Below are positions 36,288 through 48,951 of a stretch of DNA of 64,000 nt, one piece after another (positions within the stretch are counted from its first letter, which is position 1; the number at the start of each line of letters is the position of its first letter). The stretch is taken from assembly GCA_019633425.1 (NCBI GenBank), contig WSUB01000001.1:744001-808000 (forward strand), read 5' to 3'. Source of the DNA: Tulasnella sp. 424 (lineage: Eukaryota > Basidiomycota > Agaricomycetes > Cantharellales > Tulasnellaceae). A program made the translations under genes and the position numbers. The notes under the pieces were generated by a model. That model saw nothing but the letters and a program-made list of their open reading frames with translations. It was not told where the DNA came from and ran no database searches.

Positions 36288-38676
36288 TTATACATCGTCT
36301 GCCCAGATATGCGGGACCTCCTTCAAGAAAGGTTCCAGAGTAAATTCGAGCGCTGAGCATGGGTACGGAATTTCAAACTTCTCAACGACAGTTGGATGGA
36401 GTATGCCAATGAGCCCAATCTCAACGTCGCCAGTTGACTTCAGTTTTGAAACTGCCGCTGAGACGGCGTCCTTGGCCGCGGCGATTAGTCCAGATGGTTC
36501 AGCCTCCTGCGTGGTGCCTGAGGCAGACGGAGTTTGCGACATTTGAGACTCGGAGTATGGAGGGTTTCCTTTTGGACGATAGAATATCTTAGCTGCCCTG
36601 CCAGGGAAGAAAGTAGGATCTGAGGACGTGGAAGTCAGATAATTAAACCCGGTCAAGAGAGCTGCACGCCCACCCTCAGTCTCTTTGAGATAATAACCAT
36701 GCGTTGCGTTCTCCGTGTGCGTGAAGATTCGGGGAACTTCTAGCATTGCCATTATTCGGTCAAGCAAACCACAGACGATCTCAAACCCAGCAGTCTTATT
36801 ACACCAAACAGCCCCCGCGTGTCGTATGTTCCTCGACTGCCGTTCTGCTGAGGTATCCTTAACAGCTATGTCCGAGGTCTCGAAGACTCGGATTGGAAGT
36901 GGGTGTTTGCGGTTTTCTCGAATTGTTTTCAGCAAGCCGGGAAGGAGAGATGTCCGGATGACCTGGTATTCGGCGGTCTTAGGGTTGGCAAGTTTGATGG
37001 CAGTTTTGTTGTCATCTGTTCGATTCAGCCAAGCGAAATTCTCGTCATGAGAACACTGAAGGTGGGGTAAATTAGTCGTGACTGTGATTGGCAGACGATC
37101 CACTTACCAGGATTAATGGAAGAACTTCTACCCATCCGGCCATGGCCCACTCCTGACGTACGAGGTCGCTTAGCTTACTAACAGCTAGCGGCTGAGCAAC
37201 GGTACTAGTCGTTGGGAAAGTTCGTGGCAGGTTGTTGAACCCGTACGCGATCGCAGCATCCTCCATGATGTCACACTCGTGGAAGATGTCAGGACGCGTG
37301 CAAGGCACGTCGACTTGAATCTCGTCAGGATTCGAGGGAGAGACACGAGCGTCGAGGGACATCCTTTCCAAAAGACTTGCAATCTCCTCAGCAGAAAGTG
37401 ATAAGGCGGTGCAGGAGTTGATGTACGATGCGCGTGCCGTGGTTTGGCGGGATGAGACGTCAGGCTGGATGACAGTCCGACCATCAGGATAAACAACGCG
37501 GACAGGTTCGATGCTAAACAGCGATGAACTTGTTAGTGTCGCGAAAGGTGATAGCTGGGATGAAGGCACTCACGAATATGGTTCGGCGCAATATTCTGAG
37601 AACATCGTCGCCACGATATTGACGACAATATTTAGTTTGGTCTCGTCGGTTGCTGTGACATCGATGAAAATATTCTTCGTATTCAAGGTGATTTTTGAAT
37701 GCTCAGAGTTGATGATTGGAGGCATCGACAAAACGCGATCTTGCTTGTCATAGATTATCGGATAGACTGGTGAATCTCGGATGATGGGCAGGTAACGAGC
37801 AAGGTGTTTCTCGCCCTGAAACGAGGTGAGCCTACGCCAAGTAACTGAAAAATATTAACTGTGGCTACCTCGTAAATGGTCATCAGTTGGGTGGCTGTGT
37901 ATTCTTCGGTTTTATTCAACGGCTTGAATTTGATGTTGTTCGGTGGTCGGGCTTCGTAACGGAAGGGTGGCTCCAAGGTGTCAAGATCGTGTGTACCGAT
38001 GGCAACAAGCTGCCTTCGACGGCAGATATTTTGATGAAGCTTGTCTTGCAAGTCGATGAACGACGCGTATGATCGTGGGGTGAATGTCACATTGCGGAGA
38101 ATCGCGCAAGCGAAGAAAGGTCGAATTTGGGCGGTCTATCATTGCACAATTAAAAATATCCGAGTAAGAGCTCGTGTCAACGTATTCGAACTATTGGAAC
38201 GGACCTCAGGAGAAACGGTTGCTGTAAGCATAGACGCTGGCTCCACCAGTTTGTAGACGGGGGCAGTCTGCTTCTGGAGAAAGACCCGCAAAGCCCGTGC
38301 AATGCCTTCGATACATAGCAAGTCGTATCGGTTTGCCGGAACTTCTATTTTCAGTTGCTGTTCCTCGATAAGCGCGGGTTGCGGAGGATTGGGGATGGGC
38401 TTACGGGGCGTTCTGCGGGCAGGCCTTTCTTGGCTGCCTCTTCCACCTCTGCGGTTGTCTTGAATATGCCAATTTTAATAATATTTACGAGACAATATAG
38501 GTATTGGCTTACATCCTCGTCTAGTTCGATGCCAAACTCGAAGCAGAGGTGGTCGAATTCCTCAGTCGCTGAGCGTCCGTTAGACATAGCTTCGAACGAG
38601 GCGAGTACATGGACTCACTGTAAGTTTTTCCGAGCCGTTCGAAGAGGTCTTCCTTGTCTACTGCGACGGTGGGCAT
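36288..38676 (-). CDS. FRS1: Phenylalanyl-tRNA synthetase beta subunit, cytosolic
   Basis: Beta chain of the alpha2-beta2 enzyme that charges tRNA-Phe. Start [19 protein letters not shown] at 38676. Blocks: [37 protein letters not shown] (B3-B4 region), [127 protein letters not shown], and the class II-like catalytic fold [20 protein letters not shown] to [23 protein letters not shown] ending ([20 protein letters not shown]). About 600 residues, the normal eukaryotic length. About eight introns. The stop codon lies 60 bp from that of convergent NPC1, and the start is 123 bp from divergent AVO2. Confidence 0.93.
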
Positions 38677-38799
38677 TGCTGGTCGTGAGTCAAGGGATCA
38701 GGGGGTCAATATTGGTCCAAAGCTGAACCCGATATGTTTGTCCCTGCTTTTCTACGGTCCGCGTCGAAACCACCGATCTACTACCACCTCGACTGAACG

Positions 38800-41042
38800 A
38801 TGCTCAAAGACCCAGGGGACAGATTGCGAAGGGCTATCAAAGGTGCTTCACCATCCTGTTCATGCAATCTCACCCTTACTGATCCCGAGTCCAGAGAATA
38901 ACCTCTATCTCGTTCGTAGAATAATTGAACGTAACGCAGATGCCAAAGGTACATCCGGGACCTCATTCGCGTCATTGGCACTCGGTTGAGATTGACATTC
39001 TCCCATCAAGATCCATCAGACTCAGGCCTGCGTCGTCAGCGGCAGATACACCGCTTCGACATACGTAATCCTGACCCTGGACCTGGTCGCTATACCTCGC
39101 TTGCTTGGGCAGCGGTCTATGGTCATGAAGAGATCTTCGAATACCTCCTGAACCTTGGACACGACGAGGAAGAGCTAAGCCGAGTGCGTATGCATTACTC
39201 CATGGTGCTCTCTTGGCCTTACCTTTCATTTACCTAGGATGCCGAGAACAACACCATACTCATCCTCCTTGCCGGAGTCCGGAATTCTCCAATCCCAAAT
39301 GCGCAAGGCCGAGAGCTCGACATCCAGGATGTAGCTCTCCGAATGGCAAGAACTTATTACGACCGTTATCCCTACCTCATCGACTGGTCTAATGTACATG
39401 GAAAGACCGCTCTTCATGTTGCCGCCACCAAGGGCAACGAAGGCTTTGTGAGGGTATGTTGCACCTCCACTCGAGAAACCCGAAGGCTAAGCGCAAGGTT
39501 TTCAAAGATGTTCTGTGACCTTGAAGCCGATTTTGACTTGCCAGATCTGCAAGGAAATACTCCTTTACACTAGTTAGTCAATCTTTTGAGAAGGTGGCTT
39601 GAACTGACCATCGGCATTGTAGTGCTAGTGCATGGAATCACGTTGCAGTACGTTGCAAACATCGGGCGGCATATACGTAAGAGCTAAAAAAGTCGCGCCA
39701 CATTTAGGTTTTACAATTGCTGATAGAGAGAGGCTGTCAATTCGCCGCCCGAAACAACGAAGGATTCACGGCATCCGACTACGCATTTTCGTATGTGCGC
39801 CAGAGGTTTCTCAAAGGTGTTGCCGACAAATCTAATTTTTATGTAAACAGGTTTAGTACAATGAACACTCTTCAGGAGGCAGCTCGTGCTCAGTTCGAGA
39901 GCAATAAACGTGCAAGGCGAAACATCTTCGCTCAAGCAGCAGCCCGAGCAGGCGAGCGCGCTGCACGTGAAGGATACTCCGACGATGACCCCAGGAGGGG
40001 CATCAGGCTCACGAAGGAAGAGCTCGTCCGTCTACGAAGCGGGTCATCAGGCAGTCGGACGACAACGTCAGATGCCGACGGATCAACCTCATTCCAGCCA
40101 TCCCCGCCCGTGCCACCACCGAAGGGTCCTTTACCGCCTTCAATGTCATCTGGGTCTTCGCAGCCAACCCCGTCGTCATCAAGCGGGAGGATTCCTGCGC
40201 GACCAAGCCCATCATCAAATGGCTCTACTTCGCTGGGTACTGGAGGTGCCGTCGTCCCTTCGGCAATTACGTCCCGCATACGAGAGCGAGACGCCGATGC
40301 CATGGCGGAATACATGAAAAGGACGCGGAGTGGGAGTAATGGGGCTTCAACCGGCGGAAATGGAGAAAACAAATCGAATCCGACCGTGATGACAAAGAGC
40401 ACGACACTTCCAGTCAGTGGCTCCACCACGCCAACACCATCTACTATCAATGCTCGGTCGCCAGCTCTAGCTTCTCGAACATTAATCGACCGAGAGGCTC
40501 CCCTGCCTGATCCTCCTACCGATAATCGAGATGCTGATGCCGGCTCGAACGCCACTGCCCGAGCACCAGTGCGAAGGCTCCGTCCATCAAATTCCGCCGC
40601 CTCCCTCCGACCGACCGGGATTATTGGAATGCCTCCAGGGACATCTTCACATAGCCACTCGAACTCTGTCATCGAATTCGATGTACTCAGCCAAGCACTC
40701 AGTCCCCCAAGTCCAAGCCCACGAGAATACAAGTCCTTCCTTCCCCAACTCTCGCCCGTTGGCTCTCCACCGAACTCTCCCTTACCAGTGGAAGAAACAC
40801 GTCCTCTTAACATCAAACCCAAACCACGCCCTACTCTTGCCGACGCGCAGCCTAGTGGTTCTGCATCACAGCACGCTGACGACGGATTTGTTGAGACCCC
40901 CCGCGCTTCTGCAGCTGTAACAATGGTACCGTCTCTTTCCGGGGATGGGAGGAGCCCAGTTGGACCTCTTCTAAATGGCGGCTTCGTCGTGGGCGGTAAG
41001 ATGAGCGGGCCACCCCCTCGTCGGGCACAGGAAACACGATGA
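38800..41042 (+). CDS. AVO2: TORC2 subunit AVO2, ankyrin-repeat protein
   Basis: Non-essential ankyrin-repeat subunit of target-of-rapamycin complex 2 at the plasma membrane. The N-terminus MLKDPGDRLRRAIK-ENNLYLV closely follows the yeast Avo2 start. Ankyrin units then include VRRIIERNAD, RYTSLAWAAVYGHEEIFEYL, LNLGHDEEELS, GKTALHVAATKGNEGFVRMF, LPDLQGNTPLHYASAWNHVA and ARNNEGFTASDYAFSY. After a basic helix (LQEAARAQFESNKRARRNIF) come about 370 residues of Ser/Pro-rich disordered sequence, much longer than the yeast tail and probably phosphorylated. The first intron ends at GTCCAG, so codon GAG is split. About seven introns lie in the ankyrin part; the tail is a single exon. Confidence 0.82.
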
Positions 41043-41314
41043 CCTCCATGTTCAAGATGCATTTTACCCACTGCTTTGATTTATTGGGGCTGTTGTACTT
41101 ATCACTCCGTATCGCTAGCTGCATTTGCTGTTGTATCTAAGTTATCTGTACCGCTTGCATTTCCACCTCGGATCCTGAGTCGAACGTGATGTCGTCAGAT
41201 CTGTCAGACGGACTGTGCGAATCGATCCTGAGTTGGACCAGAGAGGCGCTTAGTGACCCTCCCTGCCCTCAACCACCTCCTTACACCACATTACTCATCT
41301 CTTCATTCAAGATA

Positions 41315-44300
41315 ATGGCTGCTCAGCAGAACATGGATGTCGACGAGGTAAGCACCATCCTTCAAGGAATGCAGATCGTGCTGAGCGACTGCATTAGGTT
41401 GCGATCGACGAAGGCCTCTACTCGCGACAATTGTGCGTACATTGGAATAGCGACTGGACGCGTCGACACCGCTGACAATTACTCCTTCATCGTTAGATAC
41501 GTTCTTGGTCATGAAGGTGTGCTTGAAACCCCGTATAATCGATGATATCTACGTGCTAAGTAACGCGTCTTTTCAGCCATGAAGAGGATGGCAGCCTCGA
41601 ACGTCCTCATCGTCGGTGCGAGAGGTCTTGGAACGGAGATAGGTGTGTTTCAAGGCCATCAAACTTACTCTGATATAGAGATAATAATACGAACGTACCT
41701 CTAGCCAAGAATATTGTCCTTGCTGGCGTGAAGTCGGTTACCCTCTATGACCCCGAGCTGGTCCAAGTCGAAGACCTGGGTACACAGGCGAGTTGCCGTC
41801 TATCTCTTCTCCTCTCCTTTAATGCTCAGCTTTCCTTCTTAAAGTTTTTCCTCCGAGCTGAAGATATTGGCAAACCAAGAGCTGCGGTCACGGTGCCTCG
41901 ACTAGCGGAGCTTAATACCTATGTGCCAGTTCGAGACCTTGGAGGCTCTGCTGGGCAACCAATAACCGTGGAGGCTGTGAAAGGGTTCCAGGTCAGAAAT
42001 CTGACTCGATTGACACAAACATTACTAACGGTACCTTATACCGAACAGGTAGTTGTTCTCACTGATGTGCCACTCAGCAAACAACTCGAAATCAACGATT
42101 GGACTCACGCCAATGACGTGCACTTCATCTCGGCAAATACCCATGGCCTTTTCGGGTTCGTTGTTCGAATTGGTATACTATTGCTTCTGATCTAATCACC
42201 GCGGCGTAATCAGGTCGGCCTTCAATGACTTCGGCCCCAAATTCACGTGCGTTGACCCAACCGGAGAGCAACCCCTTACAGGCATGATCGTTGAAGTGGA
42301 AAAGGTTCGTGGTCTCGAGCGCCTAGAGCGACGCCCTTGCTAAAAGTTAGCTCCTCCACAGGAAAAAGAAGCTCTCGTGACCTGCCTCGACGAAACTCGG
42401 CATGGTCTCGAGGATGGGATGTTTGTGACTTTCTCAGAAGTTAAAGGAATGGAAGAGCTCAATGGCTGCGAGCCTCGGAAAATCACGGTCAAGGGTCCAT
42501 ATACGTTTACTATCGGCGACACCACTGGATTTGGAAACTACGTTTCTGAAGGCATCTTCACGCAGGTCAAGATGCCAAAGATTATTGAATTCGTACGTCA
42601 TTAATGCCTTTGATATATCCGTAGCTAACTCTCTCCATAGAAATCTCTCCGAGAGTCGTTGAAATCTCCAGAATACTTCTTCACCGATTTCGGCAAGTTC
42701 GATCGACCGGCAACACTTCACGCTGGATTCCAAGCAATCTCTGCTTTCCAAGAAAAGAATGGTCGGCTCCCTCGTCCACGAAACGCGGAGGATGCCAAGG
42801 CTGTGGCTGCAACAGCAAAGAACCTTGCTGGGGAAGAAGAGGTCAACGAGAAGGTTCTGGAAGAGCTCTCTTACCAGGCATCGGGTGAAGTGTCTCCCAT
42901 TATCGCAGTCATGGGTGGCTTCATAGCCCAAGAGGTTCTCAAAGCCTGCAGTGCCAAGTTCCACCCGATGGTCCAACATATGTACTTCGATTCATTGGAG
43001 TCGATGCCTTCTGAAGTGCCCTCCGAAGCGGACTGCGCACCAAGTGGTTCTCGCTACGACCGCCAAATCGCTGTCTTTGGAAAGAAGTTCCAGGAGAAGA
43101 TCGGAAACCACCGCCAGTTCTTGGTTGGAAGTGGTGCAATCGGCTGCGAGATGTTGAAGAACTGGAGCATGATGGGTGTCGCCAGTGGTCCCAATGGTCT
43201 CATCCATGTGACCGACTTGGACACGATCGAAAAGAGCAACCTCAACAGACAGTTCTTGTTCCGTCCAAAGGATCTCGGAAAGTTCAAGTCAGAGGTCGCC
43301 GGTGTTGCAGTTTCGGAGATGAACCCAGATCTGAAGGGCAAGATCGTCAGCCATCAGGATGGAGTGGGTCCAGACTCGGAGCGTGAGCGCAAACCAGTAC
43401 ACTCCAATCCGTTCACGACTTGATCTCACATACCTCTCTGAACGTAGACATCTATGGTGACGAGTTCTTCGGTGCGCTCGACGGCGTGACCAATGCACTC
43501 GACAATATCAAAGCTCGTGAGTGGTTAAAATATTTACATGATGACGTGTGCCTCATGCTCGGTGTAGGACTCTACATGGACCAGCGATGCGTTTTCTACG
43601 AGAAACCCCTTCTGGAGTCTGGCACTTTGGGCACCAAGGGCAATACCCAAGTTGTCGTCCCTCATCTAACGGAATCGTATGGCTCCTCTCAAGATCCCCC
43701 AGAGAAGGAGACTCCTTCCTGCACCGTCAAGAACTTCCCCAACGCCATCCAGCATACGATCGAGGTTAGCGGCTTGGCCTGGCTTGGCTAACCCATTCTA
43801 ACCCTCTTATTCGATCCAGTGGTCTCGGAAGAAGTTCGACGCTCTCTTCGTCAATCCTGCTCAGAATGTCAACGCCTACTTATCCGAGCCAAACTATATT
43901 GAGCAGACGTTGAAGTACGGCGGGCAACAAACGGAGAAGATCGCACAAATTCGAGACTTCCTCGTTACTGCTAAGCCTCTGACATTTGAGGAATGTATTG
44001 TTTGGGCTCGGCTCCAGTTTGAAGAGGATTATGGCAACTCGATCAAGCAGCTTCTCTTCAGTTTACCGAAGGATGCGGTCAGTCCTCTATCCGCTCTGCC
44101 CGGCTCCCGACAATGCATGCTGATCTAGAGCGTACATCAGAAAACCTCTTCTGGACAACCCTTCTGGTCCGGTCCCAAGCGTGCTCCTGATCCATTGAAG
44201 TTCGATTCTAGCGACGTAGGGATATAGCCAATTGACTCGTGTATAAACACTCCGTCTGATGTTTCTTTCAGCCCACGCATTTAGATTACATCATCTCCGC

Positions 44301-45485
44301 CGCAAATCTCCACGCTTTCAACTACGGACTGCGTGGAGACACCGACGTTGCGTTGTTCAAGAAGGTCGCCGACAGTGCCGTAGTCCCTGAGTTCACACCG
44401 AAGACAAACGTTAAGATCCAGATTACAGAGTCGGATGCTCCTCAGGAAGGACAGCTTGGTGGGTCTTCGATCCGGCGTGCGCTGCCACTGCAACAACTGA
44501 CCTCCGTTGACGTTTGCAGAGGAGAGCCTGGAAGAGATTATTGCCAAATTACCTCCGCCATCCTCGCTCGCTGGCTACAGATTAACCCCTGTTGAGTTCG
44601 AGAAAGATGACGATACCAACCATCACATCGACTTTATCACCGCGGCTTCTAACTTGCGCGCCATGAACTATGGTATCAACCCTGCGGACAGACACAACAC
44701 GAAGCAGATCGCTGGCAAGATCATTCCCGCCATTGCCACCACGACCGCTCTGGTCACTGGCCTCGTTTGTTTGGAACTCTACAAGGTAGGGTGCTACCAT
44801 GCAAGCACAGACTAAGTGCCGACTGACCGTTTCGCTCATAGATCATCGACAACAAGACTAAGCTGGAGGACTACAAGAACGGTTTCGTCAACCTCGCCTT
44901 GCCTTTCTTCGGATTTTCTGAGCCGATTGCTGCCCCGAAGAAGAAGGTCAGTAATATTCCTCGGAGTCCCCGCGCTGCAAAACTAATCGCATGTCCGCAG
45001 TATGGTAGCACGGAGTGGACGTTGTGGGATCGGTTTGTCTTCGACAACAACCCGACTCTCGATGAGATCATGACTTGGTTCAAGAAGAATCATGGTCTCG
45101 ACGTCACCATGGTCTCCCAAGGAGTCTCCATGCTGTGGTCGTCGTGGACGAATCAGGCCAAGGTAAATGCGGGAATGAACGGCGAAACTCAGGGCAACAC
45201 CTGACGACAATCATTCTAGTCAAAGGAGCGTCGGAAAATGCCCATGCGACAACTCATTGAGACGGTCAGCAAGACAGTCGTCCCAGCTACAACGAAGCAG
45301 GTAGTGGTCGAAGTGATGGCGGAGGATCCTAGCATTCAGACCGAAGATGATAATGGGGTGCCAATCGTTGACAAGGAAGGGAATGCGGTGACCGCGGATG
45401 TCGATGTGAGTTGGATTTGCCCACGTGGAGCGAACCTGTGACTGATCCTCGCCTGCAGATACCGTTCATCGTCGTGCGAATTTGA
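41315..45485 (+). CDS. UBA1: Ubiquitin-activating enzyme E1
   Basis: Activates ubiquitin with ATP and passes it to E2 enzymes. Start [20 protein letters not shown] at 41315; an in-frame ATG at 41189 would only add unconserved residues. Inactive adenylation half: [48 protein letters not shown]. Active half: [55 protein letters not shown]. The catalytic cysteine is in [20 protein letters not shown]. The second catalytic cysteine half-domain carries [18 protein letters not shown] and [20 protein letters not shown], and the ubiquitin-fold domain ends DIPFIVVRI (TGA 45483-45485). About 1,010 residues, full length. Roughly 15 short introns. Confidence 0.95.
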
Positions 45486-46051
45486 AAGAGGCTGTTTATA
45501 AATCGTAGATTTACGTCGAATAATGGATGAAGTGGTTCTGTCTGTCTGCTTAAATGTCCGGAGAGGGGGCGGACCGACGGGATGCTCCGTGACAGAGACG
45601 AGAAAAGGCCGAGGTTCGCACCTTCGGCATCTTCGCCATGAGCAAGGCCTTTCACGCCGGATCCCCTACCCAAGGGAAATAGCTCTTTCAAAGGGCCTGT
45701 GCAAGAGAATATTGTACAGTGGCCGGTGACCCTTTGGCCTTGAGCTCCGGTTGGGCCTTTGACGGCGACTTGGGGGTCGGGAAATCCACCTCCGCGTTAT
45801 TTTCTACCGAGATTCGACATCGCCCGCATCCGATGACTTCTTAGCTCCTTGTCGCAAGTCTCTACACCGATATTTCTCGGTAGATTACTTGAACTAGAAG
45901 CCTCGTGACGATGACGATTGCTGCATTGTTTCTCCAGTATTAAAGACTGGCGACCTTCCATTGCATTGATGAGCCCTCTGCTTTCCGAGCCTCCCCCTTT
46001 AGCCACGTCTGCACACCCAGTCACTCCTTTCTCGCTACTCTGATCTCTACG
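45486..46051. other. Intergenic region between UBA1 and a secreted-protein gene
   Basis: 566 bp with no supported gene. TATTAAAG at 45938-45945, about 107 bp before the next start codon, is a plausible TATA element for that gene. Confidence 0.45.
45938..45945 (+). promoter_or_regulatory. TATA-like element of the secreted-protein gene
   Basis: TATTAAAG stands 107 bp upstream of the ATG at 46052, a common spacing for fungal TATA boxes. Only sequence and distance support it. Confidence 0.4.
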
Positions 46052-46817
46052 ATGTTACGCGCAGCGGCCGCATTCCTGCTGCTCAGCATCCTAGCTCTCG
46101 TTTCTGCTGTTCCCTCCGTCACCTTCGATTACGCACCTAACTCTCGCGCATCCAGGTATGGCATGCAGACAACCGATCCCATTCGTGCTCAAGGCGAGTC
46201 CGGAGACTCAGATTCGTGGGTTTCTTCCTTCGGTCGTCCTGGTGAGTCTGTCGCGCCTTTGCATTCGCTCATTTGCCTTGAATAACCAACCCACGTCTCT
46301 AGGGGTCGCTTCACCAGCTATGATCGCGAAAATAGTCGAACCTCCAACTTTCTTCATCAAGAATGGTCGCCTGATGGCCTACGTGAATCAGACGTCCATC
46401 CTATACGTCAATGTCATCGACCCAGCGGACACCCCTGCTCCATCGGGCAGATCTCCCGTCCGACCCGGCCTATTCGCAGTAGAATTTGCCGAGAAACAGG
46501 AAGGCATGGCCGGTGAATTCTTCTGGGTTCAGGATGTTCTCAACTTCTCCCGGAAGCGCCTCCCACCGCCGCTGAAGAAGAACCAACCGTTCCAATTGCA
46601 ACCCGGCGAAAAGATGGTATGGAAGGACGGAAAGCTTATTCAAGTCGGCGAAAACAATGGCGGGCTTTGGTGGGCTTGTGGTACGAGGCACGGCGAAAAC
46701 GGAGCATGGGGCAGGTCGTTATATGTGAACTTTGCCAACCACAATGTTCGCAATCGAAGGAATCCTGACGGCTGTCAAGCTGTTACACTTCGTTCCACGG
46801 CTTCCGAAGACGACTAG
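46052..46817 (+). CDS. Small secreted protein of unknown function
   Basis: A clear signal peptide (MLRAAAAFLLLSILALVSA) is followed by about 215 residues. One intron at 46242-46302 (GTGAGT...TCTAG) interrupts it. The mature part includes IVEPPTFFIKNGRLMAYVN, FAVEFAEKQEGMAGEFFWVQ, VWKDGKLIQVGENNGGLWWA, CGTRHGENGAWGRSLYVNF and NRRNPDGCQAVTL. It has only two cysteines, in WWACG and DGCQ, which could form one disulfide, and two N-glycosylation sequons (NQTS, NFSR). The pattern resembles beta-strand-rich secreted fungal proteins of unknown role. I know no catalytic motif in it. A TATA-like element lies 107 bp upstream. Convergent with OST1. Confidence 0.85.
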
Positions 46818-47005
46818 GCGTTTCAGCCAAAGTTTTTTGATGTTTTGTCCATGTACTGCTGGTGTTCGCTTTGTATATCGTGTGTAAAAATATATTAGAT
46901 TGATGTGATCGCATTCCTTGACACATTCCTCGACGAAATGAGCGTTGCATATTATCGAGAAATACAGGAGCTCAAGTAAAATGGTCAAGGCCTATGCCAG
47001 TCCAT

Positions 47006-48807
47006 CTATGCTTGCTTTTTCTTGTTGGTGTGGATCCGCAGGTCCAGCCGCCTGAAGCTGGTTGCAACTAAGAATAGTCCAAGGAAACCTGCGGCGACAG
47101 CTAAAGGCTTCTGCAAATGCGCTCGAACATCGACCTTGTACGTGATCTAGATAAATCGAGGTTGAGAGGGTTGGTCGCAGTATGTTAAGAGAAATGCGTA
47201 CATAAATGAGGCCGGTGTGCTTGTCAGTAAGGTTCTTGTTCTTGAACACAACGGTCGGCCGGCCGACAGTGTCTAGGAACGTGTAGTGTCTTTGATACTC
47301 AATGGTAGTGTCGAACGGAGGATGAACTTCAACGATCCTATATACGTGCAACAGATTAGCAAACAGAGGTCACCATTCAAGCTACAGCCCAGCACTCACG
47401 AAGCGCCTTCGGGGAGAACGACCTTGACTTCCACGTCATCATAAGCGGCACCAGGGATCGCCGTCAAGAATGGAATTGCAACAACATATGCGCCTTGAGC
47501 GGCATCGTAGCTGGCCCAATCTTCCAGAGGCATATCATAGCCCAAAGTAAAGGTGTAGTTCCACCCGCCCATGAGAGGATACCGCGGTCTCAACTCCAGG
47601 GAGCTAAGACGTTCCAAGGGCGAGCTTTTTTTACCGGCAACGTTTCGGGTCGTTGCTGGACGGAAGCGTGAGGTAGAGACATTTCCAATGGTGTCATAGT
47701 AGTAAGGGTCCCGGACGTTGGAGGGCAGATTGACGACGACGTCTTTAAGAATATATGGTTGGGCGCTCTGAGGTTGAACTTGTTGTCGGAGATGTTCAAT
47801 GCGAGCGAAGTGCCCTTTCAATCTAGAGTGGCAAGGTGTCAATGGAAAGCCACCAGGCGGATTGCGGGCACTTACCCGGCGCCATCGTTCCTCAACCAGA
47901 CCTGTTCCTCAATGTTGAGATTCGAACCCCAGTGACTGATCTCTGCAGACCTCCGAAGCTCCGGGATGGTGATGACAGTGTTTTCGTACAAATAATGGAC
48001 ACCAACCAATTCCTGCTCATCTTGTAAGAAAAGTGGCGTGGCCGAGTTACGAATGTTCCGGAACGGTCCGTATGTGACGGTGGCGCCTGACTTGACCGCA
48101 GTTTTGCTACCAGGTTCGGCGAACTTGGAAAGCGTTGAAGTATCGATGAAAGATACGATGTCGGGCGATGGTGCTCTGCACGACGGGGTATCATTAGGTC
48201 ATGAAATCTAAAGCTGTATCGAAAGCGCTTACTTTAGCTTGAGCCTTTGAATGACGGTGTCGTATGGACTGATAACATATGCTCCAGTCTCATAGGCAAG
48301 TGCTTGGGGCTCGGTTTGCCTGACGGTCGCCGGCAATGGTTCACTTGCGTGCGCTTGGATTGTCGATAAAACAAGGGTGAGTGTCTCGTTGTTCTTGAGA
48401 GGCTTGGGGAAGGACAGCTCGTAGAAGGTAATTGGCCTGCGTGAAGAAATAGGTAAGCTCGGTGCCGTTACTTGACGACAGAATTGAACGCACTCGTCGG
48501 TGTCAGTGGACCGCTTCAATTCCAGCGGGGTATTGCTGCCCTTCAGCTTCGCCTCCATCCAGCTCGTTTTCGACGCGTCTTCCTTGGAGAGGGCGAAGAC
48601 GTAGACTTCATTTTTGTTTTGCAAAGAACGAACGGTGTAAGACGTGGTGATTTGAGTTGTTGCACCCCCAAGCTCGATCGACCGCACCACGGCTGAATTC
48701 TCGAAAGCAGCGGGGTTTGGAGGAGTTGCGGACAGACTTGATGGGACTAGTAGCACAACTATGCACGAGAGTGCTGTCCATGAGCTCGGGAGGCGAGGAA
48801 GTAACAT
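47006..48807 (-). CDS. OST1: Oligosaccharyltransferase subunit OST1 (ribophorin I)
   Basis: Type I ER membrane subunit of the N-glycosylation oligosaccharyltransferase. The ATG at 48807 starts a signal peptide (MLLPRLPSSWTALSCIVVLL). Luminal blocks: FENSAVVRSIELGGATTQIT, YELSFPKPLKNNETLTLVL, YDTVIQRLKLK, KSGATVTYGPFRNI, HYLYENTVITIPELRRSAEI, SHWGSNLNIEEQVWLRNDGA, LELRPRYPLMGGWNYTFTLG, VEVKVVLPEGAS and YTFLDTVGRPTVVFKNKNLT. One TM helix (PLAVAAGFLGLFLVATSF) precedes a lysine-rich cytosolic end, RIHTNKKKQA. About 475 residues, the normal yeast-type length. About six short introns. The start is 144 bp from the divergent PPR gene. Confidence 0.93.
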
Positions 48808-48951
48808 TGTGAACGAGTTTGAGGTGGGTATGACGGATACACGTCGTCTAAAGCGCAGCCGTCTGTCCAAATTAGAACGGCCACGCAAACATTAGCAAAT
48901 GTTTGTCACCCACCACCCACAAACTTCGAATTCACCTCACCTTCGCATTCA

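Noticed and set aside
39932..41071. Open frame of about 380 codons antisense to AVO2
   Set aside because: It mirrors the Ser/Pro-rich AVO2 tail, where stop codons are rare on both strands; no start context, splice pattern or family similarity.
47910..47950. GGGTTCGAATCTC on the minus strand, similar to a tRNA T-loop/B-box
   Set aside because: It lies inside OST1 coding sequence (SHWGSNLN) and no A-box, anticodon stem or acceptor stem can be formed around it.
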